A stretch of 64,000 nucleotides of DNA, taken from positions 13,547,501 through 13,611,500 of the forward strand of contig BSBM01000826.1 of the NCBI GenBank assembly GCA_027924585.1, in the 5' to 3' direction. The stretch is from Larix kaempferi (lineage: Eukaryota; Streptophyta; Pinopsida; Pinales; Pinaceae). Below, in pieces: positions 12,191-23,773 of this stretch; the stretch's first letter is position 1, and each line of letters starts with the position of its first letter. The translations under genes were made by a program, and so were the position numbers. Under the pieces are notes generated by a model, which saw only the letters and a list, made by a program, of their open reading frames with translations, was not told the DNA's origin and did not search any database.

Positions 12191-12718
12191 ATTGTGAAAC
12201 AAGTGCAGGAAAATTTGAAGATTGCCCAGGATCGGCAAAAGAGTCAAGCAGATTTGAAAAGAACTCCTAAAGAGTTCCAGGTAGGTGAACATGTGTTCAT
12301 CAAGGTAAGACCAAAGAAGAGCTCCCTAAGGCTGGGGAGTTGTGCAAAGTTAGCGCCACGTTACTGTGGTCCATTTGAAATTTTATCTAGAATTGGTCAA
12401 GTTGCTTATCAGCTAGCATTACCACCTAATTTAAAGGTACACAATGTTTTTCATATTTCTGTCCTGAAAAAGCATGTTCACGATGCTACTCATGTTATTG
12501 ATTGGAACATTGTACAGGTAGAACCAGAAGGGGAAGTTCTGGTGGAACCGGATTGTATCCTCGGGAGGAGGGAAATTACTCTGCGGAACCGCACAATTGG
12601 ACAGCTGAAGGTGCAATGGAAGCACCTTAGTCCTGAAGAAGCTACCTGGGAACTGGAAAGTAAGATGCGGGAAGCATACCCAAATCTATTCCAGCAGGTG
12701 GCTGAGCATGAGGAATAA
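12191..12718 (+). pseudogene. TK2 integrase C-terminus and chromodomain
   Basis: This continues the pol frame after the single TAG. It starts with the integrase GPY/F-type region (YCGPFEILSRIGQVAYQL) and HNVFHISVLKKH. It ends in a chromodomain-like module (about 12540-12700) with LRNRTIGQLKVQWKHL and EEATWELE, typical of Tekay chromoviruses, where it is thought to guide integration to marked chromatin. The normal stop is TAA 12716-12718. Because of the upstream TAG it would be translated only by readthrough, so I class it as a broken part. Confidence 0.88.
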
Positions 12719-12745
12719 GTAACATCGAGGACGATGTTACATTTT

Positions 12746-12754
12746 AAGGGGGTG
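12746..12754 (+). other. TK2 polypurine tract
   Basis: AAGGGGGTG lies 4 bp upstream of the 3' LTR and would prime plus-strand DNA synthesis. Confidence 0.85.
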
Positions 12755-12758
12755 TGTA

Positions 12759-15700
12759 TGTCACATACCCCAATTTTGCAAAAATAATGTAATTATTTTA
12801 TTATATTCCTGAGACATTATGTTAAATTTAATGCTAAGTAGGAATTGATGACTCAGCAGAGTCACCAGAAATGGAATGTAATTCTGAATATTTTATTATT
12901 AATAAATAAATTATGGAGACAACAGCATGGGAGAGCTGTTAAAAGAGGTTACTGGTCTAACTGGTGGATGGAACTAGGTGGAAAGGAAAAAGACAAGTGG
13001 CAGCATCCTCAAACACTTCCTAAGTTGCAGGTGGCAACTTCCCTATATTTTGGGGTCATGATTCCCCAAGAAAGTGGAATTTGAGCAGGTGGGTCATTAA
13101 TGACAGTTAACCCAACAAAGACCTAGGCAATCTTTTAAATAGTACTCAATGAACTGAGCTGGGGGTTCAATATTGTTCTGAAGGGAGAATACATTCAGGT
13201 GAATGCTATTCAGGAGTCCCATTGAGGAAGAGGGAATACAGTAAGGAAATTTGTTTGAGTGGGATGCTGCAGTAACTTGGTTCCAGTTTAGCTGCTTTGG
13301 CTGAGTGAATTGTTTTGCTGCACCTAGTTCCAGCCAGGAAGACCAGAGCAAGCTCGGGGGTCCTGAGAAGTGCTGTCTGGGCACTCTCCAGGAGTTGGTA
13401 GGGAGGAACAGCCTCCCATTGCTGTTGTTGTCTACAGAAACAGGTTCTGCTACTGATTTATGCTGTTATTGAATCTGAATAAATGCATGATTTTGTTTAT
13501 CTTTTATTGTCTGAAGAATAATTAATCCGAGCAACTAGTTTAGAAAAGTTAAAGAAAAAAATCTCAGAATAACCGTAGTAAGATTTGTTAAGAGTTATTG
13601 TGCTTTCTGTATCGTTAATATGAGATATTTAATTAGAAAAGTTAATATTTCAGACTAGCAGTAGTTAACTGGATAGAGTTACTGTGTTTTATTTTTAAAA
13701 ATATACCTAGTAAGAATTCAGTATTTCCAATCAGATATCTATGATGTACTCGATATGATCATAATATACTGTTTTCAAAATATCAGTAGTAGTAACTTAT
13801 TATTACATATTTTTTTAACAGTATAGGATACAGTACCTATATTAAGATAGATAACATTACAGAAGAATGACAGGCATGGTTATATTATTTATTCCATTAC
13901 ACAAACCTTAATTCAATTCACCCCCGTCATTACTTGTCAACTAAAATAATTATGCAGAAACCATAACTGATAGGACATCACAAAGATTGTAACAGTATTA
14001 AACAAAAACCTAGTTATCAATAGAAGCATAATCGAAAACCTAGTTAAACATTTATCCATTTATTATTATCAAATAAAAGGATAGTGCAGAAAAACCAAAC
14101 AGAGCTTTGTTGTCGAGCTTTAACATCCCCAAAATAACTTACTCTAAGCTCCTTATTACGACAGAATCTTAAACATATTAAGGGATTGAGCAGTTAAGTG
14201 TTATCACAAACAAGAAATTTGAATGAACCCTATCGTTTCGAGTTTGTGATCAATAAGAATTTCTTTTGTAAGAGAATACCTGTATAAAATAAAACAAATA
14301 GAATAGTTTCCAGCTCATCACTTTATTTCTCACTCAACTCACAGTATCGACAGAGTAATACTCTTATCGACATAACAATATTTTTAACCATTCTTCACCA
14401 TTGATTCAAACCCTATTTTTCCTGAGAGTACTAGCAAGTTAACTTCTAAAAATCAAGACATCACTTTCATTATGGCCGCAGCCTCTTTCATAACATAAAT
14501 ATTATATAAAAAAAAAACTGAGGAATTACAACTACAGGCATTACACACCAACTCACATATACAGGAGAAACCCTTTAATATATTATGTCATCAAAACCTG
14601 GGTGGACACCTTACTACTTTAAAGGTAGAGTAACAGTATAGAATCTTCAAATACAGGAAAACAATATATTAAGAGTCTTATTTTAGAACCCTAGTAACCA
14701 CTCTAAACGAGCTTTGGATTTTCAGTAATAAACATAAAAACAGAGACCGTAAACACATCTACAGGACAGGCTCACGGCCTTATACCCTTCTAGGTTTTCA
14801 CATTAAAAACTTCAGTAACAAACCCTAACCATCAAATGCAAGTGTGATAGCTTACAAACAACTGAAGCCGTAACACTCTATTTACCACGCGGGGTTAAAC
14901 CCCTTGATAATTCATTTAAAGTTACAGTTAGATTAAACAAGCCGCTGTAAATTTGGGTGTCACTTCCCAGACCGAAAACCAAACCCTACAGACAACCAAC
15001 AAGGAGGAACGCCATGGTGAAAACCAGGCTTACCCGGATATGCAACCAACAGCCGAAGCATGAGTCACCCACATTGCGACGGGAGTCTGAGCCTGCAACC
15101 AAACAAAGCATTATCAATAATCATATTTATATATGTAAAAATGACGAGTCTTAAAACCACTTGTTGTATTCAGAAAAACAAGGATGAACCTATAAGCTTA
15201 CCCGAGGTTTGAATGAAGACATGTACAGTAGGTAGGCTGATAGCCATGAGCAACATAAGGATGAACCCCTCTCGTTTCATCAACGCGAACAAGATGACCG
15301 CTAACAAGGAGTATGTGCTACCGTGGAAGCATCAAACAGAACCGAGCTAAAATTCAAGGCCACGCCGTGACATAGATTCTACGGTTAACCAAACTTCAAA
15401 CCCTAGTTTTTGAACAGCTACAGTTGCTAAATTAACGCATACAAATGACTCTCAGACGAGGCTATGGACAATATGAAGGCTGAGGCAGCATACAAGTTGT
15501 TAGCACACTGAAATAATGGCGACCAGACCTGTAACTGAGCTCAAAGGATAAACCCTAGGCACAGTACACTCTCATAGCTGTCAACAGTTAATCCTAAAGG
15601 TTTCCAAACGATCATATTAAGCAAGGGAACTGTCATAACTTGCAACTGAACCAACAGAGCCACAGCATAGCTCGGACCTGGAGAGGTAGCAGGGAAGGAC

Positions 15701-17268
15701 CTGAGCCCGAAGGCGGAGGATAATGACGAGGTAGGGTTAAGCCCAGGTTTTATATCGCCAAGCACTTGGTTCTCATGCAAAGACGTAGCAGCTTAAATAT
15801 TTGCATGAGAGTGGGTCGAGATTCTAAAGTTGAGACCAAAAAGTTTTCCAATGATTTGTTTCCAAACAAAATTATAACGGGAATAAACCAAATCATGGCA
15901 GAGGTGATTAACATCATGAACCCGATAATGCATAAGGGTATTGGCCCCATGTTTAACTTGTCGTTAGTTTTATAATGATAACAATACCTCCGAACCTTGT
16001 GATGTGAACATCACATTGCCCTACAATCAATACAAGAATGCCAATGTTAATGATGTTCAAACTTGCGATGAAATACTTAGCATTGGTATTAGATACAAAC
16101 CATGGCATGGGTAAATAGAACGGTCATATATAAGGATTGTAAGGCCCTATAGCTTTTGTCATTCTTTTAGTAACCAAGACATTATGATAATACTTGGAGT
16201 CTGGATTATTATACAAGGGAATGTTGCATTATTCTCAAGTAAATAATGAATTATTGATAGCAATCAATTTCAGTTTTGAGCACGCTATATATACCAGGAG
16301 ATGGATTTCACATCAAGAAAATTATTATTACAAGTAAGATGACGTAACATTTAACTATAAGTAACTCACAATAACTTAGCACCAATAATTCTTATACTCT
16401 AGCTATATGAAAACAACAACAATTTTTGCTCCGCATTAAAGACCCTCTTATAGTGAAGTAGAGTTGGGTGTAGTATTTCTGACAGAGCGTCTTATAATTA
16501 TAAGATATTGGTAATTCTAGATCTTTTATTGTCAAGGTTGCAAAATCCAAACAAAGCCTAACTTTAAAATGACATGATAAGAGAAGACAGGTATCATATG
16601 TCGCCTGTGCATTTAAGCTGTCAATCGAAACTATAATTTAAGTCAATTGATTGGCATCATACAGTATCAACAGATAAATAAAAAGTGGTCTGATTATCAT
16701 AATCCAGTGACTTGATACAGTGCTAATAAGAGGTATTATTATTACAGCACGATATAATATCAAGGAACAATACTCCATGGTGATACTTAAGTCATTTATA
16801 TCAAGAACAAATAGCTATCATATTCTCATATAAATTCCGACTCGCTAACAGTAAGATTTATGAATATCATAGGAAGGGAGTTCTACCTTTACACATTTTG
16901 ATAACCGACTAGTATGTATAGTTTTTACTGACTGAATTGGTGCAGATAAATGAATTTTAACACTTTAAAGATTTAATTGTCGTGACCGCACTTTACCTGT
17001 ATATCTGTAAAGAGAAAGACAGTTTGATGCGTTAGCTTGAAAGCTAAGTAAGCCCAGCCTGCTATGGCAACTCCCCCTTGAGGTTGCAAACAATAAAACA
17101 ATCAGTAACGGAAAAGAGAAAACCATAATAACATTTAAGTACAACAAACAAATCTTTCAGACACATTTACAATCATGTAATGTAATAGACAGTTAAAGGA
17201 CTGCATTTGACAACATTTATTGTTATCTCAAAAATTTTAAATTTTTCGGAAAAACCTGGGTTTTGACA
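12759..17268 (+). repeat. TK2 3' LTR (4510 bp)
   Basis: This is a near-identical copy of 3337-7845, offset by 9422 bp, with scattered single-base differences and one 1-bp indel near 16145. It ends TTTTGACA, next to the right target duplication. Confidence 0.97.
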
Positions 17269-17273
17269 TCTGT
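17269..17273. repeat. TK2 target site duplication, right copy
   Basis: TCTGT directly follows the 3' LTR and matches 3332-3336. TK1 coding sequence resumes after it. Confidence 0.95.
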
Positions 17274-20179
17274 AGAAAGGGTTGTCAATTGTATGCGGCC
17301 CATGTTTTGAGGCAACAGAGAATGAAACTCTTAAGTTGGAGGACTATCATGTGTTGTAGGAATTCAACGATGTTTTTCCCGACGAGATTCCGGGACTTCC
17401 TCCAAAGAGAGACATTGATTTTACAATTGAACTTGTGCCAGGAGATGCACCAGTGTCCAAGACACCCTACAGGATGAGTACACCGGAATTGCTAGAATTG
17501 AAAATGCAATTACAAGAGTTGTTGGAAAAGAAATATATCAGGCCAAATGTGTCCCCATGGGGAGCACCTATTCTATTTGTGAGAAAGAAAGATGGAACAC
17601 TCAGGTTATGTATTGACTACAGGAAGTTGAACAAAGTTATTGTGAAGAATAAATACCCATTGCCCCAATTTGATGACATTTTTTATCAAATGAGAGGAGC
17701 AAAGATATTTTCAAAGATTGACTTAAGGTCAGGTTACCATTAGGTAAGAATCAAAGAGAAATATATTCATAATATAGCCTTTAGAACAAGGTATGGACAC
17801 TATGAGTTTGTAGTGGTACCATTTGGTCTCACAAATGCACCAGCTACATTCATGTGTCTCATGAATAGTGTTTTTAGCAAGTATTTGGACAAGTTCGTTC
17901 TTGTATTTCTAGACGACATTCTTATCTATTCTAAGAATGAAGAAGAGCATGAAAAACATTTGAGAATGACATTTCAATTGCTAAGGGAGAATAAGTTGTA
18001 TGCAAAGTTGAGCAAATGTGACTTTTATAAAGATAGAATTCATTATTTGGGTCACATTATCTTAGACGAAGGAATATCTGTGGACCCTGAGAAGATTGAA
18101 GCCATTATGAATTGGCCAAGTCCAAGGAATGTGACAGATGTGAGATCCTTTATGGGACTTGTTGGGTACTACTGGAGGTTCATTGAAGGAGTCTCCAAGG
18201 TCGCAAACCCGATCACTTCTTTGCAAAAGAAGGGGATAAAGTTTGAATGGTCACCAAGATGTGGGGAAAGTTTCCAACGGTTGAAGAATCTTCTTACGAG
18301 TGCACCAATTTTGAAAATTGCAGACCCAGAAAAAGACTTTGTGGTGTGTACCGATGCATGCAACCAAGGACTTGGAGGAGTTCTTATGCAAGACAACCAT
18401 GTGGTATGCTATGAGTCAAGAAAGTTGAAGGAGCACGAGAAAAACTATGCTACTCATGATTTAGAACTTGAAGCCATAGTACATGCTTTGAAGATGTGGA
18501 GGCCTTACTTAATGGGAAGGAAATTTGAGTTGAGGACAGACCATTGTGGTCTGAAATACTTGTTTGATCAACCAACTTTAAACGCTAGGCAAGCTAGATG
18601 GTTGGAATTTTTGTGTGAATTTGATTTTGAAATCAAACACATAAAAGGGAAAGAAAACAAGGTGGCCGATGCACTCAGTAGGAAATTACATGAAATGCAT
18701 GTGGCAACGATTAGTATTTTCCAATCAGATTTGAGGCAACAGATTGTTAACCATATTGTTGAGGATGAAGTGTATGTGCAAATAAAGGACAAATTGCAAT
18801 AGCAAGACCTTGAAAAGAAATATGAAGGATACCATTTGAAAGAAGATGGAATTCTTACTTATAAGAATAGAGCGTATATTCCAAATGTGGCAGATTTGAG
18901 GAGGATTGTTATGGATGAAATCCATAAAGCTCCATACTCCGGTCACCCAAGATATCAGAAAACAATTGCTACAGCAAGAAAATATTATTTCTGGCCAGGG
19001 ATGAAGAAGGACATCACTGAATACATTTCTAGGTGCATGAGATGTCAGAAGGTGAAGGTTGAACACCAACACCCAGTAGGCTTATTGCATCCATTGCCAA
19101 TTCCAGAATGGAAATGGGAAGTAATTTCCATGGATTGTATTACAGGTTTTCCAATGACGGTGAGACAACATGATTCCATCATGGTGGTGGTGGACAAGTG
19201 AACAAAGGCAACACATTTTATACCAGTTAAGTCCACACATAAAGCTGATGCCATTGCAAATATTTTCATGAAGGAAATTTTCAGATTACATGGATTGCCT
19301 AAGGAAATAATTTCTGACATGGATACCAAGTTCACTTCCAATTTTTGGAAGGGTCTCTTTGCAGATTTAGGTACACAGTTGAACTTTAGTTTCGCATACC
19401 ATCCTCAAATAGATGGGCAAACAGAAAGAGTAAATCATGTTCTTGAAGACATGCTTCGCATGTATGTTATGGACAAACCATCCAAGTGGGAGGATTATCT
19501 ACACTTGGTAGAGTTTGCGTATAACAATGGGAAACAAGCATCATTGGGAATAAGCCCATATGAGGCTTTGTATGGCAGAAGGTGTAGGACACCAGTGACT
19601 TGGGATAATCCAGTGAACAGAATTGTACTTGGGCCGAAATTGCTTGAGGAAATGGAACAAGAGGTTGCAAAGATCAGGCAGAATTTAAAAGCATCCCAGG
19701 ATAGACAGAAAAGCTATCCAGATAATCTTTGAGTGCATAGGGAATTAAGTGTTGGGGATCATGTGTATCTTAGAGTGAGGCCAAGGAAGAGTTCCTTGAA
19801 TCTTGGGGGTTGTGCCAAGCTATCACCTAGATATTGTGGGCCATTTGAAGTGCTTGAAAGAATAGGGCCAGTTGCATATAGACTTGCATTGCCTGCTAGC
19901 ACTAGAGTTCATAATGTTTTTCATGTCTCTTTGCTTAAGAAATATGTTCATGATCCTAACCATGTGATTAATTGGTATGTGATCCAGGTGGAACTCGAGG
20001 GAGAGTTCCAAACCGATCCATTGCGCATCCTAGACAAGAAGGTAACATTGCTCCGGAACCGAGCCATCAAACAGGTAAAGGTGCAATGGAGGCACTACGG
20101 TCCCGATGAGGCTACATGGGAGTTGGAGGATGCCATGAGAGTGGCATATCCATTTTTGTTCAATTTTGATGAGCACTGA
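17274..20179 (+). pseudogene. TK1 pol: RT, RNase H, integrase, chromodomain
   Basis: This continues the TK1 polyprotein beyond TK2. A one-base frameshift lies near 17311. From there one frame runs to TGA at 20177-20179 with in-frame stops at 17357, 17741, 18800, 19199 and 19730. RT landmarks are [21 protein letters not shown] followed by a TAG, and the catalytic [11 protein letters not shown]. RNase H shows VCTDACNQGLGGVL. Integrase has HPRYQK and CMRCQ zinc ligands, with ISMDCITG, ISDMDTKF and [13 protein letters not shown] carrying DD35E. The C-terminus has a chromodomain with LRNRAIKQVKVQWRHY and DEATWELE. Most stops sit where relatives have CAG/CAA or CGA, a deamination-like pattern. The gene is not functional. 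Confidence 0.93.
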
Positions 20180-20194
20180 GGATAGTGCTAATGT

Positions 20195-20208
20195 AAGGGG
20201 GAGGGGAA
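20195..20208 (+). other. TK1 polypurine tract
   Basis: AAGGGGGAGGGGAA abuts the TG start of the 3' LTR. Confidence 0.92.
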
Positions 20209-21840
20209 TGTAATATATCGATTTTGACCCTATTGCATTAAAATTGTAAATGATGTAAATATCGTTATTTAATCATGGTGAGGAGCTCAAGGCCAAGGCC
20301 CCGCCATCGATTTAGCTTTGTATGTATCGACAATTAAAAATAGATGCCTATGGTTCTTATGCTAGACATGCACAATGTAAATTAAGACATCATGTAAATA
20401 CAAATTTTAATGAAATACCCACAACTAGTTATGCAATGCAACAAAGAGATGGGGGCATGATTTCACAAGGAATAGGGAGGGAAATTATTCAAACCATTGA
20501 GCCAATAGTGTTAATCCAAATTTCATGAGAAAACCCATAAACCACCAACTACCCATTTTGGGTTATGCACCCAATCATTTAATTCTTCCAAGATTTGGTT
20601 GAGGTAGTTAATGCCTTGGGAATAGAGAGGTATGGCAGTCAATTTCGTGTATGGGCAAGCCATCAATCTGGAAAATTGTATTTTTGCTTCTTGGGCAAGA
20701 AAACACCCACGAAATGGTGCCCAAAGCCATCTTTCACCCATGGCCTTTTCCCTCTCACGCAATCTGAGCTAGCTAGGCTTTCCCCATCACATTTTTCACC
20801 ATTTTTCCTGCATTTTCCATGCCTGGGAACTCGTTTTTTTGTTGCACAATGGTTGGGAGGAAGGGAGCCACAACTTTAGGGTTTATGGAGGCCGTTTTTG
20901 TCCCTTGAATGCCCATAAACATTTTTTGGAAACGATTTTTCTCTCCCAGGGTGATTCCCCAATTGCCATTTCATTTTTGGTTGCCCAACGTTTTTCTGCA
21001 GGTAATGGAAACTCCATTTTGGACATCCCGCTGAAAAAAAAACGTTTTTCTTCATGCCTAGCAATTGTGGTTTTGTTGTTATGTGCATCTCTATTTTGGT
21101 TTGAACCTGTGAGCAAGGAATTTGGAGTGGTAGTGGATAGAATTGGCTTGATAAACCTAATGAGGGGAGTAACCTCTCAAAAATATCAAAAGGGCTGGCT
21201 ACTCTTCTATGCACACCTTGGACAACACTAGAATGGAAGGTATGGCCTGAGGGACTGTGTATTGGTGAAGGGAATACTTCCTTGAGTGAGGTGTGTAGGC
21301 ATTGTGGGTGCCAAGCTAGATAGATCTTGTAGAGGGCATCCATATCTCTGTGGTTGAGCTCACTAGCTTAGCAATTCTTCCTTTCCATTGCCTTAGTAGC
21401 CTGATAAACCCCATTGTAGATTGGCTTGGCTCATTTTGGTGTATGTTTGGCTATGTGTGAGTCTGTTGTTCCCTTGTTCCTTGTAGAAATCATGCCCAGC
21501 TTGGGGGTGGCAGTTGTATCAAGAGATTGATAAGCACAACTGGCCTATGGTTGAGTGGAACGTTGCAGTTGCATAGTTGGTTGCTCGGGACTACTTTGTT
21601 TTAAGATAAGTACTCTCATGTGTTAAATTCTGCAATGCAATTATTTAATGTTTGTTATGAAAATGTTTGAATGTATGCTAGATATGTAGATGATTTTTAA
21701 TTCCGTTGTGTTTAATTACAATATGTACATGTATATGTCTTTTTTATCAATGAGTTTTTACTTAATGGATATGGGGCTAGATGCCCGGATTTAGTGTCAC
21801 GTTCTCTCCCTGGCTCAGTTTGATGAGAGGGGACTTGACA
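20209..21840 (+). repeat. TK1 3' LTR (1632 bp)
   Basis: It starts TGTAATATATCG right after the polypurine tract and ends GGGACTTGACA. Its last 473 bp match 1-473. Open frames inside it on both strands (for example 20839-21343) are not supported as genes. Confidence 0.94.
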
Positions 21841-22789
21841 CAGTACCATCCTTAGCCTTCGCATCTAAGGAAACTGCAGCGGTCCGCACCTCTGCTGGTA
21901 TGCACTTTCTCAAAACTTTTCCTCCCAACAGTTGGACCGTGAAGCGTGTAGCTTGATCCTTGATCCCAGATGTAACATACCTGCGGCTTCCCTTCTATAA
22001 GCCGAACTATTCTTTCATGCGCTTTGCGAGTTCCTTATCCTTAGTATTTCCCACGAACTCCATTGTGAGATCAACACCTCGCTTACTGAGATGTGTGATC
22101 CTATGAATCAAGTCGATGTTGATATTGACTTTGCGGTATAGCCACAAATACCCCCGGTGTGTGCACGACAACAAAGTGCGCACTAATGCAGTAAGTTCAG
22201 CACTTCGTTCAAAGTGTGGGATGTGTAGAAGGTTTAGCAACCCTGATGGTACTAGCGTCATAAGCTAGTCCTGCGTGTGAAGAGTTGTCCTTTTTGTGCG
22301 CTCATCAACCCGTCGGCACATGTATTGGTCGGGCTGAAACTGGAGATACTTCGGTTGCTGTGGGTCCTTCGCCTCTAGCAAATCATGGTCTTCAAATTTG
22401 CAATCTGATATCTTGCCAAGTAGATTCTCATGGATGTGCACATGACTTGAGATTGGTGGAAATGGAATCTCATATTGAGCATTCCTTACGAGATGAACAG
22501 GTGGTGCATCGGCTCTTCATGGAGGGATTTACTCATGCATGAGGGAGATCGGTTTGTCACGGAGCGGTTCCTACGGAGGTTGATTCTTCATACCTCCTGC
22601 CTTCGGCTTCTCTGATTCTGTGGTCGGTCCCTTATCCTTCTGCTTTGCTTTGGCTATGTGGTGAGGTGAACTTCTCGATGAGGCACCCCTTTTTGGAACA
22701 GGTTGCTTCGAGGGCATTTTCATTAATCCCTCAATCCCATACTAGTTAAATTCTCTCAAAACCTCGTCTAGCGTTGACTGCGTAGACAT
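21841..22789 (-). pseudogene. ORF3 of GY-A, N-terminal half
   Basis: An ATG at 22789 (- strand) opens a Lys/Pro-rich N-terminus (MSTQSTLDEVL...). This is followed by a region clearly homologous to GY-D ORF3: LLGKISDCKFEDHDLL, YLQFQPDQYMC, LLNLLHIPHFERS and GYLWLYRKVNINIDLIHR. Several in-frame stops occur and the longest clean piece is 22007-22261. The gene runs off into the TK1 3' LTR at 21840, so the FHxTWL motif and coiled coil are missing here. It lies about 640 bp downstream of integrase in the same sense, the place where Athila and Sirevirus elements carry an env-like ORF, but I see no membrane segment. A remote likeness to the plant 'transposase_32' or plant-mobile-domain families is possible and untested. 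Confidence 0.7.
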
Positions 22790-22890
22790 TCACTTTAAAA
22801 TCACTTTGTGTGCTCTTGCTGGTAAAAATTCAGGATTTACGGGTAGTAAAAATAAAAAATCATGGTAAATCCGGTAAGTATGTGCTCAAT

Positions 22891-22900
22891 CCTATTTATA
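22891..22900 (-). promoter_or_regulatory. TATA box upstream of GY-A ORF3
   Basis: On the - strand CTATAAATAGG lies about 105 bp upstream of the ORF3 ATG at 22789, downstream of the integrase stop at 23431. It matches a strong plant TATA box. LR-C has a TATA sequence at nearly the same distance from its own ORF3, which supports a real internal promoter. This is inference from position and motif. Confidence 0.55.
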
Positions 22901-23430
22901 GGCACAACTACCCTTGAGGCGCGCCCAAAAACAACTATCTAGGCATTAAATGCCACATTCGTTGTCCAAATCTTGTTGATATCTTGGTCCTTTCCTTCCA
23001 TGAATGTGCCCGAACGGCCAAATTTTCCTTAATGAAGAACCAACCATTTCTTGAAAACACTGTATAATGACTATTTGTCCTACCGACATTTATAACAACT
23101 AGTTTTCCTTGACTTCGCTAGCGGTCATGTCAAGTGCGAGGTTCACTACGCATTCCTTTGTGCTAACTTTTAACTTCGCAGCATGAACCCTCTCTGCTAG
23201 TATATATTTGATTTGCGAGGTTCACTGCGTATTTCCCTTTCTTTGATGTTGAGTTCACAGTTCGAACCCTCTTTTACTTCGTAACACAGCTTGCTATGTG
23301 TGCTTCGCAGCATAACTTCCATTTGTGTGAAAAAGTCGCATCTTTCCAAAATTGTGTGTGGAATCTTTATTCTTTGATTCTTAATGTCCAATTTCAATTA
23401 CACATGACACTTAGAATCTTCTTGTGGTGC
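22901..23430 (-). other. GY-A spacer between integrase and ORF3
   Basis: This non-coding spacer contains repeated short motifs such as GCGAGGTTCACTRCGYAT (near 23137 and 23214 on the + strand). It also has a GGCATTTAATGCC-like palindrome near 22947-22960. No gene is visible. Confidence 0.5.
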
Positions 23431-23773
23431 TTAACTGATGCCTGGAGGGGTAGGACTATCCTTGTAAGGCTTTTGTCTACTCCCATTAACAAGTCTTTTC
23501 AAATTTTCTCCAAGTAGCGTAGCTAACTGAACTGCGCTACCGCTAGTAACATGTGTGACAACATATGGTCCTAGCCAATGCATTTTAAATTTTCCAAGAA
23601 ATTTCGTAAACTTGCTATCATAGAGGAGGACAAGGTCTCCTACCTGGAAGAATTTGTACTTGATGTGCCTATCATGCCATGCTTTTTCTCTGTCTTTTTG
23701 CACTTGTTGGTGAAAACCTGCAATGAAGCGATCTTCTTCTAGCCCAACTAAGTGTAGTAGCCTTTCTTCCATT
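23431..23773 (-). pseudogene. GY-A integrase C-terminus
   Basis: This 114-codon stretch matches the end of Athila/Tat integrase: LEEDRFIAGFHQQVQKDRE, then FQVGDLVLLYDSKF and FKMHWLGPYVV, the conserved GPY/F-type core. It follows directly on 30571 in the ancestral gene. The two halves are separated only by CO-1 and its CCATT duplication, which falls between Met and Glu-Glu codons. The stop at 23431-23433 is the likely natural end of pol. Confidence 0.85.
23769..23773. repeat. CO-1 target site duplication, left copy
   Basis: CCATT borders the lower LTR of CO-1 and recurs at 30571-30575. Confidence 0.93.

Larger units (their letters stand above)
3337..17268 (+). mobile_element. TK2: young Tekay-type Ty3/gypsy element with 4.5-kb LTRs
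   Basis: This is a complete 13.9-kb element with paired LTRs (3337-7845 and 12759-17268), each starting TGTCACATACC and ending TTTTGACA. It is flanked by the TCTGT duplication. It has a Met-type primer binding site, a gag-pol frame with protease, RT, RNase H, integrase and chromodomain, and a polypurine tract. The LTRs differ at about 60 of 4510 positions by my eye count, about 1.3%, so the insertion is recent relative to TK1. Coding capacity is nearly whole but two in-frame stops interrupt it. It lies in the same orientation as its host TK1 and is related to it in protein sequence, yet the LTRs of the two are unrelated in length and sequence. Confidence 0.97.
1..21840 (+). mobile_element. 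TK1: Tekay-type Ty3/gypsy chromovirus, interrupted by TK2
   Basis: Both LTR ends are seen: the last 473 bp of the 5' LTR at the left edge and a complete 3' LTR at 20209-21840. A primer binding site follows the 5' LTR and a polypurine tract precedes the 3' LTR. The internal region reads gag, protease, RT, RNase H, integrase and chromodomain on the + strand, so the order is that of Ty3/gypsy (Metaviridae). The chromodomain-like C-terminus points to the Tekay/Del clade. The element is dead: at least seven in-frame stops, one frameshift, a mutated protease site and the TK2 insertion. The two LTRs differ at about 15 of 473 aligned positions by eye. It appears inserted in GY-A, whose sequence resumes at 21841; the left flank and the matching target duplication are outside the window. 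Confidence 0.93.

Noticed and set aside
20523-21343. Frames of 77-155 codons on both strands of the TK1 3' LTR
   Set aside because: They lie in the LTR, overlap on opposite strands and match nothing I know.
21841-22789. ORF3 as a retroviral-type envelope gene
   Set aside because: Position fits an env-like ORF, but no signal peptide, transmembrane segment or cleavage site is visible in any of the three copies.
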